Assembly: GCA_965242595.1 (NCBI GenBank) | Contig: OZ251464.1 | Coordinates: forward strand, 1,736,001 to 1,800,000 | Direction of reading: 5' to 3' | Source of the DNA: SP197 sp965242595 | GTDB taxonomy: Bacteria > Pseudomonadota > Alphaproteobacteria > SP197 | Length of the DNA stretch: 64,000 nucleotides | Shown: positions 37,451-46,781 of the stretch, piece after piece | How positions within the stretch are numbered: position 1 is the stretch's first letter | Layout of the letters: each line of letters opens with the position of its first letter | The notes under the pieces: model-generated | The model's database searches: none | Told to the model about the DNA's origin: nothing | Seen by the model: the letters and a program-made list of their open reading frames with translations, nothing else | Made by a program: the position numbers and the translations under genes

Positions 37451-38920
37451 TCAGCCATCCAGCTTGCGGCGCAGAAGTTCGTTCAGCGCCCTGGGGTTGG
37501 CCTTGCCGCCCGAGGCCCGCATCGCTTGGCCGACGAAAAAACCGAACAGCTTCGCCTTGCCACCCCGATATTCCGCCACCTTGTCGGCGTGCTGGGCCAG
37601 CGCCCGGTCGATGGCCACCTCGATGGCAGCGGTATCGCTAACCTGCTGCAGCCCCTTTTCCTCGACGATGGCCGCCGCCTCGCTGCCGGTCTCGAACATC
37701 TCCGCGAACACGTCCTTGGCGGTGCGCCCGGAGACGGTGCCATCGGCGATCAGATCGAGCAAGCCGCCCAGGGCGGCGGCGGCGACCGGGCTTTCCTCCA
37801 CCCCCTTGCCAGCCTTGTTGAGGCTCCCGAACAGCTCGGAAATCACCCAATTGGCGGCCAGCTTGCCATCGCGCCCGCGGGCTACCACTTCGTAGAAATC
37901 GGCGTTTTCCTTTTCAGCCACCAGCACACCGGCGTCGTAATCGGAAAGACCATAATCGGCCATCAGGCGCGCCTTTCTGGCATCCGGCAGCTCTGGCATG
38001 GAGGCGGCGATAGCGGCAATCCAGCCTTCATCCAGAATCAGGGGCAGCAGGTCCGGATCGGGGAAATAGCGGTAATCGTGGGCCTCCTCCTTGCTGCGCA
38101 TAGAGCGGGTCTCGCCTCGTGCCACATCGAAAAGCCGCGTTTCCTGCCGGACGCTGCCCCCTGCCTCCAGCACCGCCACTTGGCGTTCCGCCTCGAAGGC
38201 GATGGCCCGCTGCAGGAATCGCATGGAATTCAGGTTCTTGATCTCGCAGCGGGTGCCCAGCGGCGCGCCAGGGCGTCGCACCGACACATTGGCATCCACC
38301 CGCAGCGAACCTTCCTGCATGTTGCCGTCGCAGGTGCCGGCATAGCGCAATATGGCCCGCAGCTTGCGGACATAGGTGGCCGCCTCCTGCGGCGAAGACA
38401 GCTCGGGCCGGGAGACGATCTCCATCAGGCCGGTGCCCGCCCTGTTAAGATCGACCCGGGAATGGCGCTCGTCCCGGTCGTGCAGACTTTTGCCCGCATC
38501 CTGTTCCACATGCAGCCGCTCGATGGCGATGGCCTTGCTACCGCCATCGGCCAGCGCGATCTCCACACGCCCGCCGGAAACCAGCGGCTGGCCGTATTGC
38601 GAGATTTGATAGCCCGCCGGCAGATCGGGATAGAAGTAGTTCTTGCGGTCGAACAGCGAACGGGGGGCGATGTTTCCGCCCAGGGCCAGCCCGGTCCTCA
38701 CTGCCTGTTCGATACAGGCCATGTTGATCACCGGCAGCATCCCCGGCATGGCGGCATCGACCGGCGAAACATGGGCGTTGGGCGCCGCCCCATAGGCTGC
38801 CGAAGCGCCCGAGAACAGCTTGGCCCTGGAGACGATGCGGGCATGGGTTTCCAGCCCGACCACGATCTCCCAGACGCCCGCGGCGCCCGCAACACCGCCC
38901 CCTCCGGCCGCCATGTTCAC
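37451..38920 (-). CDS. gatB: aspartyl/glutamyl-tRNA amidotransferase subunit B
   Basis: The kinase/transferase subunit of GatCAB, which converts Glu-tRNA-Gln (and Asp-tRNA-Asn) to the amidated form. The 489-residue protein has VWEIVVGLETHARI, the signature NYFYPDLPAGYQISQ, GTGLMEIVSRPELSSPQEA (split), DGNMQEGSLRVDANVSVR, EIKNLNSMRF and the C-terminal helical YqeY-like region. Its start overlaps the gatA stop (ATGA), so C, A and B are translationally coupled. Confidence 0.97.
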   Translation of the reverse strand: MNMAAGGGGVAGAAGVWEIVVGLETHARIVSRAKLFSGASAAYGAAPNAHVSPVDAAMPGMLPVINMACIEQAVRTGLALGGNIAPRSLFDRKNYFYPDLPAGYQISQYGQPLVSGGRVEIALADGGSKAIAIERLHVEQDAGKSLHDRDERHSRVDLNRAGTGLMEIVSRPELSSPQEAATYVRKLRAILRYAGTCDGNMQEGSLRVDANVSVRRPGAPLGTRCEIKNLNSMRFLQRAIAFEAERQVAVLEAGGSVRQETRLFDVARGETRSMRSKEEAHDYRYFPDPDLLPLILDEGWIAAIAASMPELPDARKARLMADYGLSDYDAGVLVAEKENADFYEVVARGRDGKLAANWVISELFGSLNKAGKGVEESPVAAAALGGLLDLIADGTVSGRTAKDVFAEMFETGSEAAAIVEEKGLQQVSDTAAIEVAIDRALAQHADKVAEYRGGKAKLFGFFVGQAMRASGGKANPRALNELLRRKLDG

Positions 38921-40386
38921 CGGCCCTCCGGGCGTGCTGTAAAGGCGGCGGCCTCTTCCAGGGCGCAGGCCAGGCGCAGCACCGTCGCCTCGTCGAACGG
39001 CCGGCCGATCAGCTGCAACCCCAGGGGCAGGCCCTCGGCGCTCAGCCCTGCCGGCACCTGGCAGGCCGGCAGCCCCGCCAGACTCGCCGGCACGGTGAAG
39101 ACGTCGTTCAGATACATGGCCACCGGATCGCCAGGCGGCGCATCGGTGGTAAAGGCGGGCGAAGGCGCTGTGGGGGTCAGGATGGCATCCACCTGTTCGA
39201 ACGCGCGGCGGAAATCGTCGGCGATCAGCGTGCGCACCTTCTGGGCCTTCAGATAATAGGCGTCGTAATAGCCCGCCGAAAGCACATAGGTGCCGATCAG
39301 CACCCGCCGCTTGACCTCGCCGCCGAAGCCCGCCGCCCGCGTGCGCTCATACATGGCCGTCAGATCGTCGGCCTCCACCCGCAGCCCGTAGCGCACGCCG
39401 TCATAGCGGGCCAGATTCGACGATGCCTCGGCCGGGGCCACGATGTAATAGGCCGGCAGGGCATAGCGGGTATGGGGAAGATCGATCTCCACCACCCGCG
39501 CACCCTGCTGCCGCAGCCAGTCCATGCCCTGCTGCCACAACATCTCGATCTCCGCCGGCATGCCGTCCACCCGATATTGTGCAGGAATGCCGATCGTCAA
39601 TCCGCCCGCGCCCCCATCCAGACCCGCCTCGAAATCCGGCACTGGCAGATCGGCAGAGGTGGAATCCTTGGCGTCGTGGCCGGCCATGGCGGTCAGCAGG
39701 ATGGCGGCATCGGCAACGTTGCGGGCCATGGGGCCGGCCTGGTCCAGCGACGATGCGAAGGCGACGATCCCCCAGCGCGAACAGCGGCCATAGCTGGGCT
39801 TCATCCCCACCAGCCCGGTAAAGGCGGCCGGCTGGCGGATGGAACCGCCGGTGTCGGTGCCGATGGCGGCGGGCGCCATGCGGGCGGCCACCGCCACGGC
39901 CGACCCCCCCGAAGAACCGCCCGGCACCCGTGCCCGGTCGTCGCCCCGCGCCCGCCAGGGGTTGACGGCCGGCCCCCAGGCGCTGGCCAGATTCGACGAC
40001 CCCATGGCGAATTCGTCCAGATTGGTCTTGCCCAGCAAGGCCGCGCCTTCCTGGAACAGTTTGGCCGTCACCGTCGATTCGTAAAACGGGCAGAAGCCTT
40101 CCAGGATGCGCGAGGCGGCGGTGGTCTGCACACCGGCGGTGCAGAACAGATCCTTCACTGCCAGCGGAATGCCTTCCAGGCGGCCCCCCTCCCCCGCCCG
40201 CAGCCGCCGGTCGGAGGCGTCGGCCATGGCCAGCGCCCGCTCCGGCGTCTCGGCGATGAAAGCGTTGAGGGCACGGTGCCTCTCCATGGCCTCGATATGG
40301 GCTTCCACCAACTCCCTGGCCGACAACTTGCCGGCGGCCAGAAGGTCGCGGGCGGCGGCCAGCGACAGGTCGGTTGGCGCGCTCAC
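38917..40386 (-). CDS. gatA: aspartyl/glutamyl-tRNA amidotransferase subunit A
   Basis: The amidase subunit that releases ammonia from glutamine. The 489-residue amidase-signature protein has the Lys-Ser-Ser triad in place: Lys78 in LAVKDLF, Ser158 in PGGSSGGS and Ser182 in GTDTGGSIRQPA. Substrate-side DEFAMGSSN is present. It overlaps gatC and gatB by four bases each. Confidence 0.97.
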   Translation of the reverse strand: MSAPTDLSLAAARDLLAAGKLSARELVEAHIEAMERHRALNAFIAETPERALAMADASDRRLRAGEGGRLEGIPLAVKDLFCTAGVQTTAASRILEGFCPFYESTVTAKLFQEGAALLGKTNLDEFAMGSSNLASAWGPAVNPWRARGDDRARVPGGSSGGSAVAVAARMAPAAIGTDTGGSIRQPAAFTGLVGMKPSYGRCSRWGIVAFASSLDQAGPMARNVADAAILLTAMAGHDAKDSTSADLPVPDFEAGLDGGAGGLTIGIPAQYRVDGMPAEIEMLWQQGMDWLRQQGARVVEIDLPHTRYALPAYYIVAPAEASSNLARYDGVRYGLRVEADDLTAMYERTRAAGFGGEVKRRVLIGTYVLSAGYYDAYYLKAQKVRTLIADDFRRAFEQVDAILTPTAPSPAFTTDAPPGDPVAMYLNDVFTVPASLAGLPACQVPAGLSAEGLPLGLQLIGRPFDEATVLRLACALEEAAAFTARPEGR

Positions 40387-40670
40387 TCCACCACCTTGGG
40401 CACGACGAAAAAGCCTTCGGTGGCGTGGGGCGCATTGGCCAGCACCTGTTCGGCGATGCCGCCATCCGTCACCTCATCGGGGCGCGGTCTGGGCACCAGC
40501 TGCGCGGCGCCGGTCATGGCCTCAACGCCGTCGGTCGCCACCTCGTTCAGCTGTTCCACCCATTCCAGGATGGCGGAAAGCTCGCGGGCCAGACGCTCCC
40601 GCTCCTCGGCGGTGGTGGCGATGCGCGCCAGCCGCGCGATATGGGCGACGCTGGCCTCGTCAAGCGGCAT
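40383..40670 (-). CDS. gatC: aspartyl/glutamyl-tRNA amidotransferase subunit C
   Basis: The small 95-residue subunit that clamps GatA to GatB. It starts MPLDEASVAHIARLARI, has the LSAILEWVEQLNEV helix, VPRPRPDEV and ANAPHATEGFFVVPKVVE, all typical. First gene of gatCAB, divergent from ruvX. Confidence 0.95.
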   Translation of the reverse strand: MPLDEASVAHIARLARIATTAEERERLARELSAILEWVEQLNEVATDGVEAMTGAAQLVPRPRPDEVTDGGIAEQVLANAPHATEGFFVVPKVVE

Positions 40671-40716
40671 ATGGCAAGCTCCCCCGCCGCAACCTCATGG
40701 AACGGCTTGAAAAATC

Positions 40717-41214
40717 GTGACCGCGCAAGGGGCGAAGCTAACACCCGCCCCCGCCTCCGGCAAGCCCGTGCTGACGGCGGCGGCCTTCCTCGCCCTGTGC
40801 CCGCAAGGCGGCCTGCTGGGTCTGGATCCCGGCAGCCGCCGCATCGGGGTGGCCGGCAGCGACGACGGGCGCCTGATCGCCACGCCACTGCTGACCCTCC
40901 AGCGCCGGGGCCGGGCCAAGGATATGGAGTGGCTGCGGAGGCTGGCCCGCGAGCGGCGGGCGGCCGGCATCGTGCTGGGCTATCCCCTGGCCATGGACGG
41001 CAGCGAAGGCCCGGCCGGGCGCCGGGCGCGGCGGCTGGGGGGCCAGCTGATGCACGGCCTGGGCCTGCCGCTGCTGCTGTGGGACGAACGGCTGAGCAGC
41101 TTCGAGGCCAGGGACATCCTGGCCCAACGCGGCCGACGCGCCGGGCGCACCGCCGGCCTGGACGCCATCGCCGCCAGCGTCATTCTGCGCGACGCTCTGG
41201 CCGCCCTGCGTTGA
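40717..41214 (+). CDS. ruvX: YqgF/RuvX family putative Holliday junction resolvase
   Basis: A 165-residue RNase H-fold protein with the acidic site in GLLGLDPGSRRIGVAGSDD (Asp near 37), IVLGYPLAMDGSEGP, LWDERLSS and a final Asp in AGLDAIAAS. It is implicated in pre-16S rRNA maturation or junction resolution. The GTG at 40717 lies 46 bases from the gatC start on the other strand. An N-terminal extension of about 30 residues precedes the conserved core. Confidence 0.92.
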   Translation: MTAQGAKLTPAPASGKPVLTAAAFLALCPQGGLLGLDPGSRRIGVAGSDDGRLIATPLLTLQRRGRAKDMEWLRRLARERRAAGIVLGYPLAMDGSEGPAGRRARRLGGQLMHGLGLPLLLWDERLSSFEARDILAQRGRRAGRTAGLDAIAASVILRDALAALR

Positions 41215-41293
41215 CCCGTCTTCCGTCGCTGGCGGGCGGTGCTCCAGTGCCCTTCCCCCGCCGCCCCTGCCGGCCTATAAGCCTCGTTTCAGC

Positions 41294-42262
41294 ATGACGG
41301 CCGCTCCCGCCTCCTTCCCCCGCCGCCATCTGCTGGGCATCGAAGGCTTGGCGCCCGCCGATATCGAGCTTCTGCTCGATCTGGCGGATGGCTATGTGGC
41401 GCTCAACCGCCGCGCCGAGAAAAAGCGGGACACGCTGCGAGGCCGCACCCAGATCAACATGTTCTTCGAGAGCTCGACCCGCACCCGCACCTCGTTCGAG
41501 CTCGCCGGCAAGCGGCTGGGCGCCGATGTCATCAACATGGCGCCCGGCACCAGCGCCATCAAGAAGGGCGAAACCCTGATCGACACCGCCGCCACGCTGA
41601 ACGCCATGCACCCCGACGTGCTGGTGGTGCGCCATCCCGCCAGCGGCGCCGTCAAGCTGCTGGCCGATGCCGTCAACGCCGCCGTCGTCAACGCCGGCGA
41701 TGGCGGCCACGAACACCCCACCCAGGCGCTGCTGGACGCGCTCACCGTCCGCCGCCGCCTGGGCCGGCTGGGCGGCCTTACGGTGGCCATCTGCGGCGAC
41801 ATCGCCCACAGCCGCGTGGCCCGTTCCAACATCCTGCTGTTCAACACCATGGGCGCGCGGGTGCGCCTGGTCGCCCCTCCCACCCTGCTGCCGCCCCAGG
41901 TCGCCCGCTATGGGGTGGAGGTTCACCACGACATGCGCGCGGGCCTGCGCGATGCCGATATCGTGATGATGCTGCGCCTGCAGACCGAGCGCATGCAGGG
42001 CAGCTTCGTGCCTTCCGAACGCGAATATTTCCACTTCTACGGCCTGGATTACGACAAGCTGGCCGTGGCCAGGTCCAACGCGCTGATCATGCATCCCGGC
42101 CCGATGAACCGGGGCGTGGAGATCGACAGCGCCGTCGCCGACGACATCAACCGCAGCGTCATCCTGGACCAGGTGGAGATCGGCGTGGCGGTGCGCCAAG
42201 CCTGTCTGGAGCTGCTGACCCGCTCCGCCACAGGCGAATCGGCCATGGGGCGCGAAAGATGA
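41294..42262 (+). CDS. pyrB: aspartate carbamoyltransferase catalytic subunit
   Basis: Makes N-carbamoyl-aspartate, the second step of pyrimidine synthesis. The 322-residue protein has the carbamoyl-phosphate loop FFESSTRTRTSFE (61-65 STRTR), HPTQALLDALT, GDIAHSRVARSN, MMLRLQTERM and HPGPMNRGVEI. It overlaps the following dihydroorotase-like gene by four bases. No pyrI regulatory gene is present, consistent with a PyrB-PyrC' type holoenzyme. Confidence 0.96.
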   Translation: MTAAPASFPRRHLLGIEGLAPADIELLLDLADGYVALNRRAEKKRDTLRGRTQINMFFESSTRTRTSFELAGKRLGADVINMAPGTSAIKKGETLIDTAATLNAMHPDVLVVRHPASGAVKLLADAVNAAVVNAGDGGHEHPTQALLDALTVRRRLGRLGGLTVAICGDIAHSRVARSNILLFNTMGARVRLVAPPTLLPPQVARYGVEVHHDMRAGLRDADIVMMLRLQTERMQGSFVPSEREYFHFYGLDYDKLAVARSNALIMHPGPMNRGVEIDSAVADDINRSVILDQVEIGVAVRQACLELLTRSATGESAMGRER

Positions 42263-43599
42263 CCGCACCGCCCTGGATCGCCGATCTGGCCGTAAAAAAG
42301 CGCAAGGCCGGGCGCGTCGCCTATCTGGACGCCCGCCTGCTGGACCCCGCCAGTGGGCGCGACCTGCCGGGGGGGCTGCTGACCGAAGGCGAGCGGATCG
42401 CCGATCTGGGGCCGCATATCGTCGCCGACGGGCTGGCCGACGACATCGAAAAGGTCGAGCTCGGCGGCCATGTGCTGGCGCCCGGCCTGGTGGACATGCG
42501 CGCCCATCTGCGCGAGCCGGGCTTCGAGCATCAGGAGACCATCCACACCGCCAGCCGCTCGGCCGCGGCCGGCGGCATCGCCACCCTGGCCTGCATGCCC
42601 AGCACCGATCCTCCCATCGACGACGTATCGCTGGTCCATTTCATCGAGCGGCGCGCGCGCGAGACCTCGCTGGTAAAGATCCACCCCATCGCCGCGCTCA
42701 CCCGCGCCCGCAAAGGCAGGCAGCTCACCGAGATGGGTCTGCTGGCCGAGGCCGGGGCGGTCGCCTTCTCCGACGGCCTCCACAGCGTCGCCAATGCCGA
42801 TCTGCTGCGCCGGGCGCTGGCCTACGGGTCCAGCTTCGGCGCCCTGATCGTCCACCACGCCGAAGACATGAACATCTCCGGCGACGGGGCCATGAACGGC
42901 GGCGAGGTCTCCACCCGCCTGGGCCTGCCCGGCATGCCGCCCGAAAGCGAGGCCATCGTGGTGGCCCGCGACATCCGGCTGGCGGCCATGACCGGCGGCA
43001 GGCTGCATTTCGCCCATCTCACCACCGCCGAAAGCCTCGCCCTGCTGCGCCGGGCAAGGGAGCGGGGGCACGCCGTCACCGCCGACACGGCGCCGCATTA
43101 CTTCGCGCTGAACGAGCATGCGGTGGGCGATTACCGCACCTTCGCCAAGGTGCGCCCGCCGCTGCGCTCGGAGGAAGACCGCCAGGCCACCATCGCCGCC
43201 CTGGCCGACGGCACCCTGGATGCCGTGGCCTCCGATCACGCCCCCCACGACCAGGACAGCAAGCGCCAGCCCTTCGTGCAGGCGGCCTTCGGCATCGTTG
43301 GCCTGGAAACCCTGCTGCCGCTGCTGCTGGAGACGGTGCATAACGGCCATCTCAGCCTGTGCCAGGCTCTGGCGACGGCCACCTCGCGCCCGGCCCAGCT
43401 GCTGAGGCTGAAGGCCGGCAGGCTGGAAAAGGGCTGGCCGGCCGATCTGGTCGTCATCGATCCGGACCTGCCCTGGCGCATCGACGACAAGGCCTTCCAG
43501 TCCAAATCCCGGAACACACCCTTCGACGGCCGCCCCGTGCGCGGGCGCGCCCTGCGCACGGTGGTCAGCGGCCGCACCGTCTATCGCCTGAAGCCATAA
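42259..43599 (+). CDS. pyrC: dihydroorotase-like protein, metal site incomplete (PyrC' type)
   Basis: A 446-residue amidohydrolase of the multifunctional-type dihydroorotase class, coupled to pyrB by a four-base overlap. In active enzymes the first metal motif is HxH; here residues 81-83 are RAH in VDMRAHLREPG, so the first His is Arg. Other metal positions look kept: Asp172 in FSDGLHS, His199/200, His253 in FAHLTT and Asp326 in ASDHAPH. In several bacteria such a degenerate protein is a structural partner that stabilises PyrB, while another gene supplies activity. I infer the same here; weak residual activity is not excluded. Confidence 0.88.
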   Translation: MTAPPWIADLAVKKRKAGRVAYLDARLLDPASGRDLPGGLLTEGERIADLGPHIVADGLADDIEKVELGGHVLAPGLVDMRAHLREPGFEHQETIHTASRSAAAGGIATLACMPSTDPPIDDVSLVHFIERRARETSLVKIHPIAALTRARKGRQLTEMGLLAEAGAVAFSDGLHSVANADLLRRALAYGSSFGALIVHHAEDMNISGDGAMNGGEVSTRLGLPGMPPESEAIVVARDIRLAAMTGGRLHFAHLTTAESLALLRRARERGHAVTADTAPHYFALNEHAVGDYRTFAKVRPPLRSEEDRQATIAALADGTLDAVASDHAPHDQDSKRQPFVQAAFGIVGLETLLPLLLETVHNGHLSLCQALATATSRPAQLLRLKAGRLEKGWPADLVVIDPDLPWRIDDKAFQSKSRNTPFDGRPVRGRALRTVVSGRTVYRLKP

Positions 43600-43673
43600 C
43601 GCCGCTCCGCCCGCCGCCCCTCCCCACGCCCGCGCCGCCGTGACAGGATGGCCACTCCTCGCGGAGGCGCGCC

Positions 43674-44306
43674 GTGTTCGACGATCGCATCCTCTCGCTC
43701 CAGGCCCTGCCCTTTCTCTGGCCCTATGGCGCCTGCGCCCTGGCCGCCTTCCTCATGGGCGCCTTCCCCTTCGGGCTGGTGCTGGCGCGGCTGGCGGGCT
43801 TCGGCGATCTGCGCCGCATCGGTTCCGGCAATATCGGCGCCACCAACGCGCTGCGCACCGGCAGCAAGGCGCTGGCGGCGGCGGTGCTGGTGCTGGATGG
43901 CGGCAAGGGCGCGGGCGCCGTGTGGCTGGCGATGCAGGCGGGCGGGCCGGATTTCGCCGCCATCGCCACCGTGGCCGCCGTCGCCGGGCATATCTTTCCG
44001 CCCTGGCTGCGCTTTCGCGGCGGCAAGGGCGTCGCCACCCTGCTGGGCGCCGTCTTCGCGCTTTCCTGGCCCGCCGGGGCGATGGCGGGGGCTGTCTGGC
44101 TGGCCGTGGCTGGCGCCAGCCGCATCTCCTCGCTGGCGGGGATGGCGGCGGCTCTGGCCCTGCCCGCCGCCCTGTGGCTAGCCACCCGCGATCCCGCCTA
44201 TACCCAGGCCGCCGCCCTGGCGGCGCTGCTGGTCATCGCCCGCCATGGCGGCAATCTGCGCCGCCTGCTGCGGGGCGAGGAGCCCCGCATCGGCACCGGA
44301 AGGTAA
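43674..44306 (+). CDS. plsY: glycerol-3-phosphate acyltransferase PlsY
   Basis: Acylates glycerol-3-phosphate with acyl phosphate, the first step of phospholipid synthesis. The 210-residue, multi-helix membrane protein carries the three PlsY motifs: GSGNIGATNALRTG, LRFRGGKGVAT and ATRDPAY/IARHGGNLRRLLRGEEPRIG. The start is GTG at 43674 preceded by GCGGAGG. It follows the pyr genes by 74 bases. Confidence 0.95.
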   Translation: MFDDRILSLQALPFLWPYGACALAAFLMGAFPFGLVLARLAGFGDLRRIGSGNIGATNALRTGSKALAAAVLVLDGGKGAGAVWLAMQAGGPDFAAIATVAAVAGHIFPPWLRFRGGKGVATLLGAVFALSWPAGAMAGAVWLAVAGASRISSLAGMAAALALPAALWLATRDPAYTQAAALAALLVIARHGGNLRRLLRGEEPRIGTGR

Positions 44307-44370
44307 AGCCCCCGCCGCAATACCGGCCTTGCCGGGCGATTGACCGCGGCCTTGCGGGCGCGCTAAGAGG

Positions 44371-45306
44371 GTGGCCATGAAGGTCACGCGGCGCGTCAAA
44401 CGCATCCTTTCCGGCTATGAGTCCTCGCCGCCCGGGGTGAAGGCGAATCTGGCGCGCATCCTGATGGCCGGGCGCCTGGGCGGCAGCGGCCGCCTGCTCA
44501 TCCTGCCGGTCGATCAGGGCTGGGAGCATGGCCCGGCCAGAAGCTTCGCCGCCAACCCGCCGGCGTTCGATCCCCACTATCATTTCCAGCTGGCGATCGC
44601 GGCCGGGCTCAGCGCCTATGCGGCGCCGCTGGGCTTCCTGGAAGCGGGCGCCGACAGCTTCGCCGGGGCGCTGCCGCTGATCCTGAAGGCCAACAGCGCC
44701 AACAGCCTCGCCACCTCCAAGGACCAGGCGGTGACCGCCTCGGTGGGCGACGCCCTGCGGCTGGGCTGCGCGGCCATCGGCTTCACCGTCTATCCCGGCT
44801 CGGAACACCAGTTCGAGATGGTGGAAGAGGTGCGCGCGCTGGCGGCCGAGGCCAGGGCCTGCGGTCTGGCCACGGTGGTGTGGTCCTATCCGCGCGGCGG
44901 CAAGCTCACCCGCGAGGGCGAAACGGCGCTGGACGTCATCGCCTATGCCGCCCATCTGGCGTGCCAGATCGGCGCCGACATCGTCAAGGTGAAGCCGCCC
45001 ACCGCGACGGTCTGGCAGCAGGAGGCGCAGCAGGCCTACGCCGACATCGACAGGACGACGCTGAGCGCGCGGGTGGCCCATGTGGTGCGCTCGGCCTTCG
45101 CCGGCAGACGCCTGGTGGTCTTCTCCGGCGGCGCCGCCAAGGGGCGCGACCAGGTGCTGGCGGAGATTCGCGAGATCGCGGCCGGCGGCGGCACGGGTTC
45201 CATCGTCGGGCGCAACGCCTTTCAGCGCCCCTGGGACGACGCCCTGGCCATGCTGGACGCCATCGTCGGGATTTATCGGGGGCGGGAGCGGGGCCAGGGG
45301 CGGTGA
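44371..45306 (+). CDS. class I fructose-bisphosphate aldolase (archaeal/FbaB type)
   Basis: A 311-residue TIM-barrel aldolase of the DhnA/FbaB family, which uses a Schiff-base lysine instead of zinc. Seen motifs are LLILPVDQGWEHGP, GFTVYPGSEHQF, VVWSYPRGG, the active-site lysine in ADIVKVKPPT and GTGSIVGRNAFQRPW. It would serve glycolysis or gluconeogenesis. The start is GTG 44371 or ATG 44377; its stop overlaps the efp start (GTGA), so it is coupled to efp. Confidence 0.88.
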   Translation: MAMKVTRRVKRILSGYESSPPGVKANLARILMAGRLGGSGRLLILPVDQGWEHGPARSFAANPPAFDPHYHFQLAIAAGLSAYAAPLGFLEAGADSFAGALPLILKANSANSLATSKDQAVTASVGDALRLGCAAIGFTVYPGSEHQFEMVEEVRALAAEARACGLATVVWSYPRGGKLTREGETALDVIAYAAHLACQIGADIVKVKPPTATVWQQEAQQAYADIDRTTLSARVAHVVRSAFAGRRLVVFSGGAAKGRDQVLAEIREIAAGGGTGSIVGRNAFQRPWDDALAMLDAIVGIYRGRERGQGR

Positions 45307-45869
45307 AGATCGACGGTAACGCCATCCGCCCCGGCATGATGATCGAGCACAAGGGCCGGCTGCTGGTCGCGCTCAAGATTCAGCACACTCAGCCCGGCAA
45401 GGGCGGCGCCTATCTGCAGGTGGAATGCCGCGATATTCGCGCCGGCGCCAAGCTGAACGAACGCTTCCGTTCCTCGGAGACGGTCGAGCGCATCCGCCTC
45501 TACGACCGGCCCCACCAGTTCCTGTTCGCCGACGAGACCGGCTTCACCTTCATGGACAGCGAAACCTTCGAGCAGACCGTCATCGCCCGCGAGACGGTCG
45601 CCGACAAGGCCGCCTTCCTCTCGGAGGGCATGACGGTGACGGTGCAAACCTACGAGGACGAGGCCATCGCCGTGGTGCTGCCGGAAACGGTGGTGGCGAC
45701 GGTGGCCGAGACTCAGGCGACGGTGCAGGGGCAAACCGCGGCGGCCTCCTACAAGCCGGCCGTTCTGGACAACGGCCTGCGCATCGCCGTGCCGCCCCAT
45801 ATCGAGGCCGGCGCCCGCATCGTCGTCAACACCGAGGACGCGAGCTACCGCGAGCGCGCGAAAGACTGA
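45303..45869 (+). CDS. efp: elongation factor P
   Basis: A 188-residue tRNA-shaped factor that relieves ribosome stalling at proline runs. It has the N-terminal KOW-like domain with the tip lysine in HTQPGKGGAYLQVE, a middle OB domain, and the C-terminal VNTEDASYRERAKD. GTG start overlapping the aldolase stop. Whether the tip lysine is modified depends on genes outside the window. Confidence 0.96.
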   Translation: MKIDGNAIRPGMMIEHKGRLLVALKIQHTQPGKGGAYLQVECRDIRAGAKLNERFRSSETVERIRLYDRPHQFLFADETGFTFMDSETFEQTVIARETVADKAAFLSEGMTVTVQTYEDEAIAVVLPETVVATVAETQATVQGQTAAASYKPAVLDNGLRIAVPPHIEAGARIVVNTEDASYRERAKD

Positions 45870-45871
45870 GC

Positions 45872-46678
45872 TTGCCGCACCGCTCGCCCCTGGTCGCCGT
45901 CATGGCCGCCGCCGCCGCCAGGACGGCCCGCGCCCTGTCGCGCGATTTCGGCGAAATCGGCCATCTCCAGACCGCGCGCGAGAGCACCGGCGGCTTCGTC
46001 GCCGCCGCCCTCGCCAGGGCGCGCCAGGTGCTGGCCGACGAGCTCGCCAGGGCGCGCCCATCCTTCGCCCCGCCGGGCGGCGACGCCGGCAACGCCAGCG
46101 ATGCCGGCAATGCCAACGGGGGCGGCGCGCGCTGGATCGCAGAGCCGCTGGATGGCGTGGCCAATTTCGTCCACGCCCTGCCGCAGCTCGCCATCGCCAT
46201 CGCCGTGGAACGGGACGGCGAAGCGGTCGCCGGCATCGTCTTCGACCCGCTGCGCGACGAGCTGTTCTGGGGCGAGAAGGGCCGCGGCGCCTATGTCAAC
46301 CGCCAGCGCCTGCGGGTCTCCGGGCGCAGCCGCCTCGCCGACGCCCTGATCGCCGATGGCAACCGCGGGCGCATGGAGGCAGAGGATGCTGCCGGCGCGG
46401 CGCAACGGGCGGCCCGCATGGGGGCGCGGGTTCTGGATGTGCGGCGCATGGGCACGCCGGCGCTGGAGCTCGCCTATGTCGCCGCCGGGCGCTTCGATGG
46501 CTTCTGGGGCGAAGGGCTTCAGCCGTGGCAGACGGCCGCCGGCACGGTGCTGGTGCGCGAGGCCGGCGGCTATGCCACCGACATCGCCGGCGCCCCGGCG
46601 GCGCCCGCCAGCGCCTCGCTGCTGGCCGGCAATCCCCATCTTCACAGCCAGCTCCACAAGGTGCTGGCGGGGCGATGA
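45872..46678 (+). CDS. inositol-monophosphatase family protein with degenerate active site (SuhB-like)
   Basis: A 268-residue paralogue of inositol monophosphatase/SuhB. Overall layout is kept: N-terminal RALSRDFGEIGHLQ, the metal loop, and WG(E)GLQPW near the end. Key residues differ: the GEE-type glutamates are replaced by a low-complexity insert with GDAGNASDAGNA, the DPxDGT box is EPLDGVAN (91-98), and the C-terminal WDxAAG is WQTAAG (219-224). So it is probably inactive as a phosphatase. The start is taken as TTG at 45872, two bases after efp; another start is possible. SuhB has a second role in rRNA antitermination, which would not need catalysis. Confidence 0.75.
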   Translation: MPHRSPLVAVMAAAAARTARALSRDFGEIGHLQTARESTGGFVAAALARARQVLADELARARPSFAPPGGDAGNASDAGNANGGGARWIAEPLDGVANFVHALPQLAIAIAVERDGEAVAGIVFDPLRDELFWGEKGRGAYVNRQRLRVSGRSRLADALIADGNRGRMEAEDAAGAAQRAARMGARVLDVRRMGTPALELAYVAAGRFDGFWGEGLQPWQTAAGTVLVREAGGYATDIAGAPAAPASASLLAGNPHLHSQLHKVLAGR

Positions 46679-46781
46679 TCGTGGCCCACAGGCGTTGCTC
46701 TCGCGGCGTCCCCGCCTTGATGTTGTCTCCTTTGGGCGCTAAGGCCGCCAGCCTGTCCGATCGTCCAGCGCCGGAGCCGGC

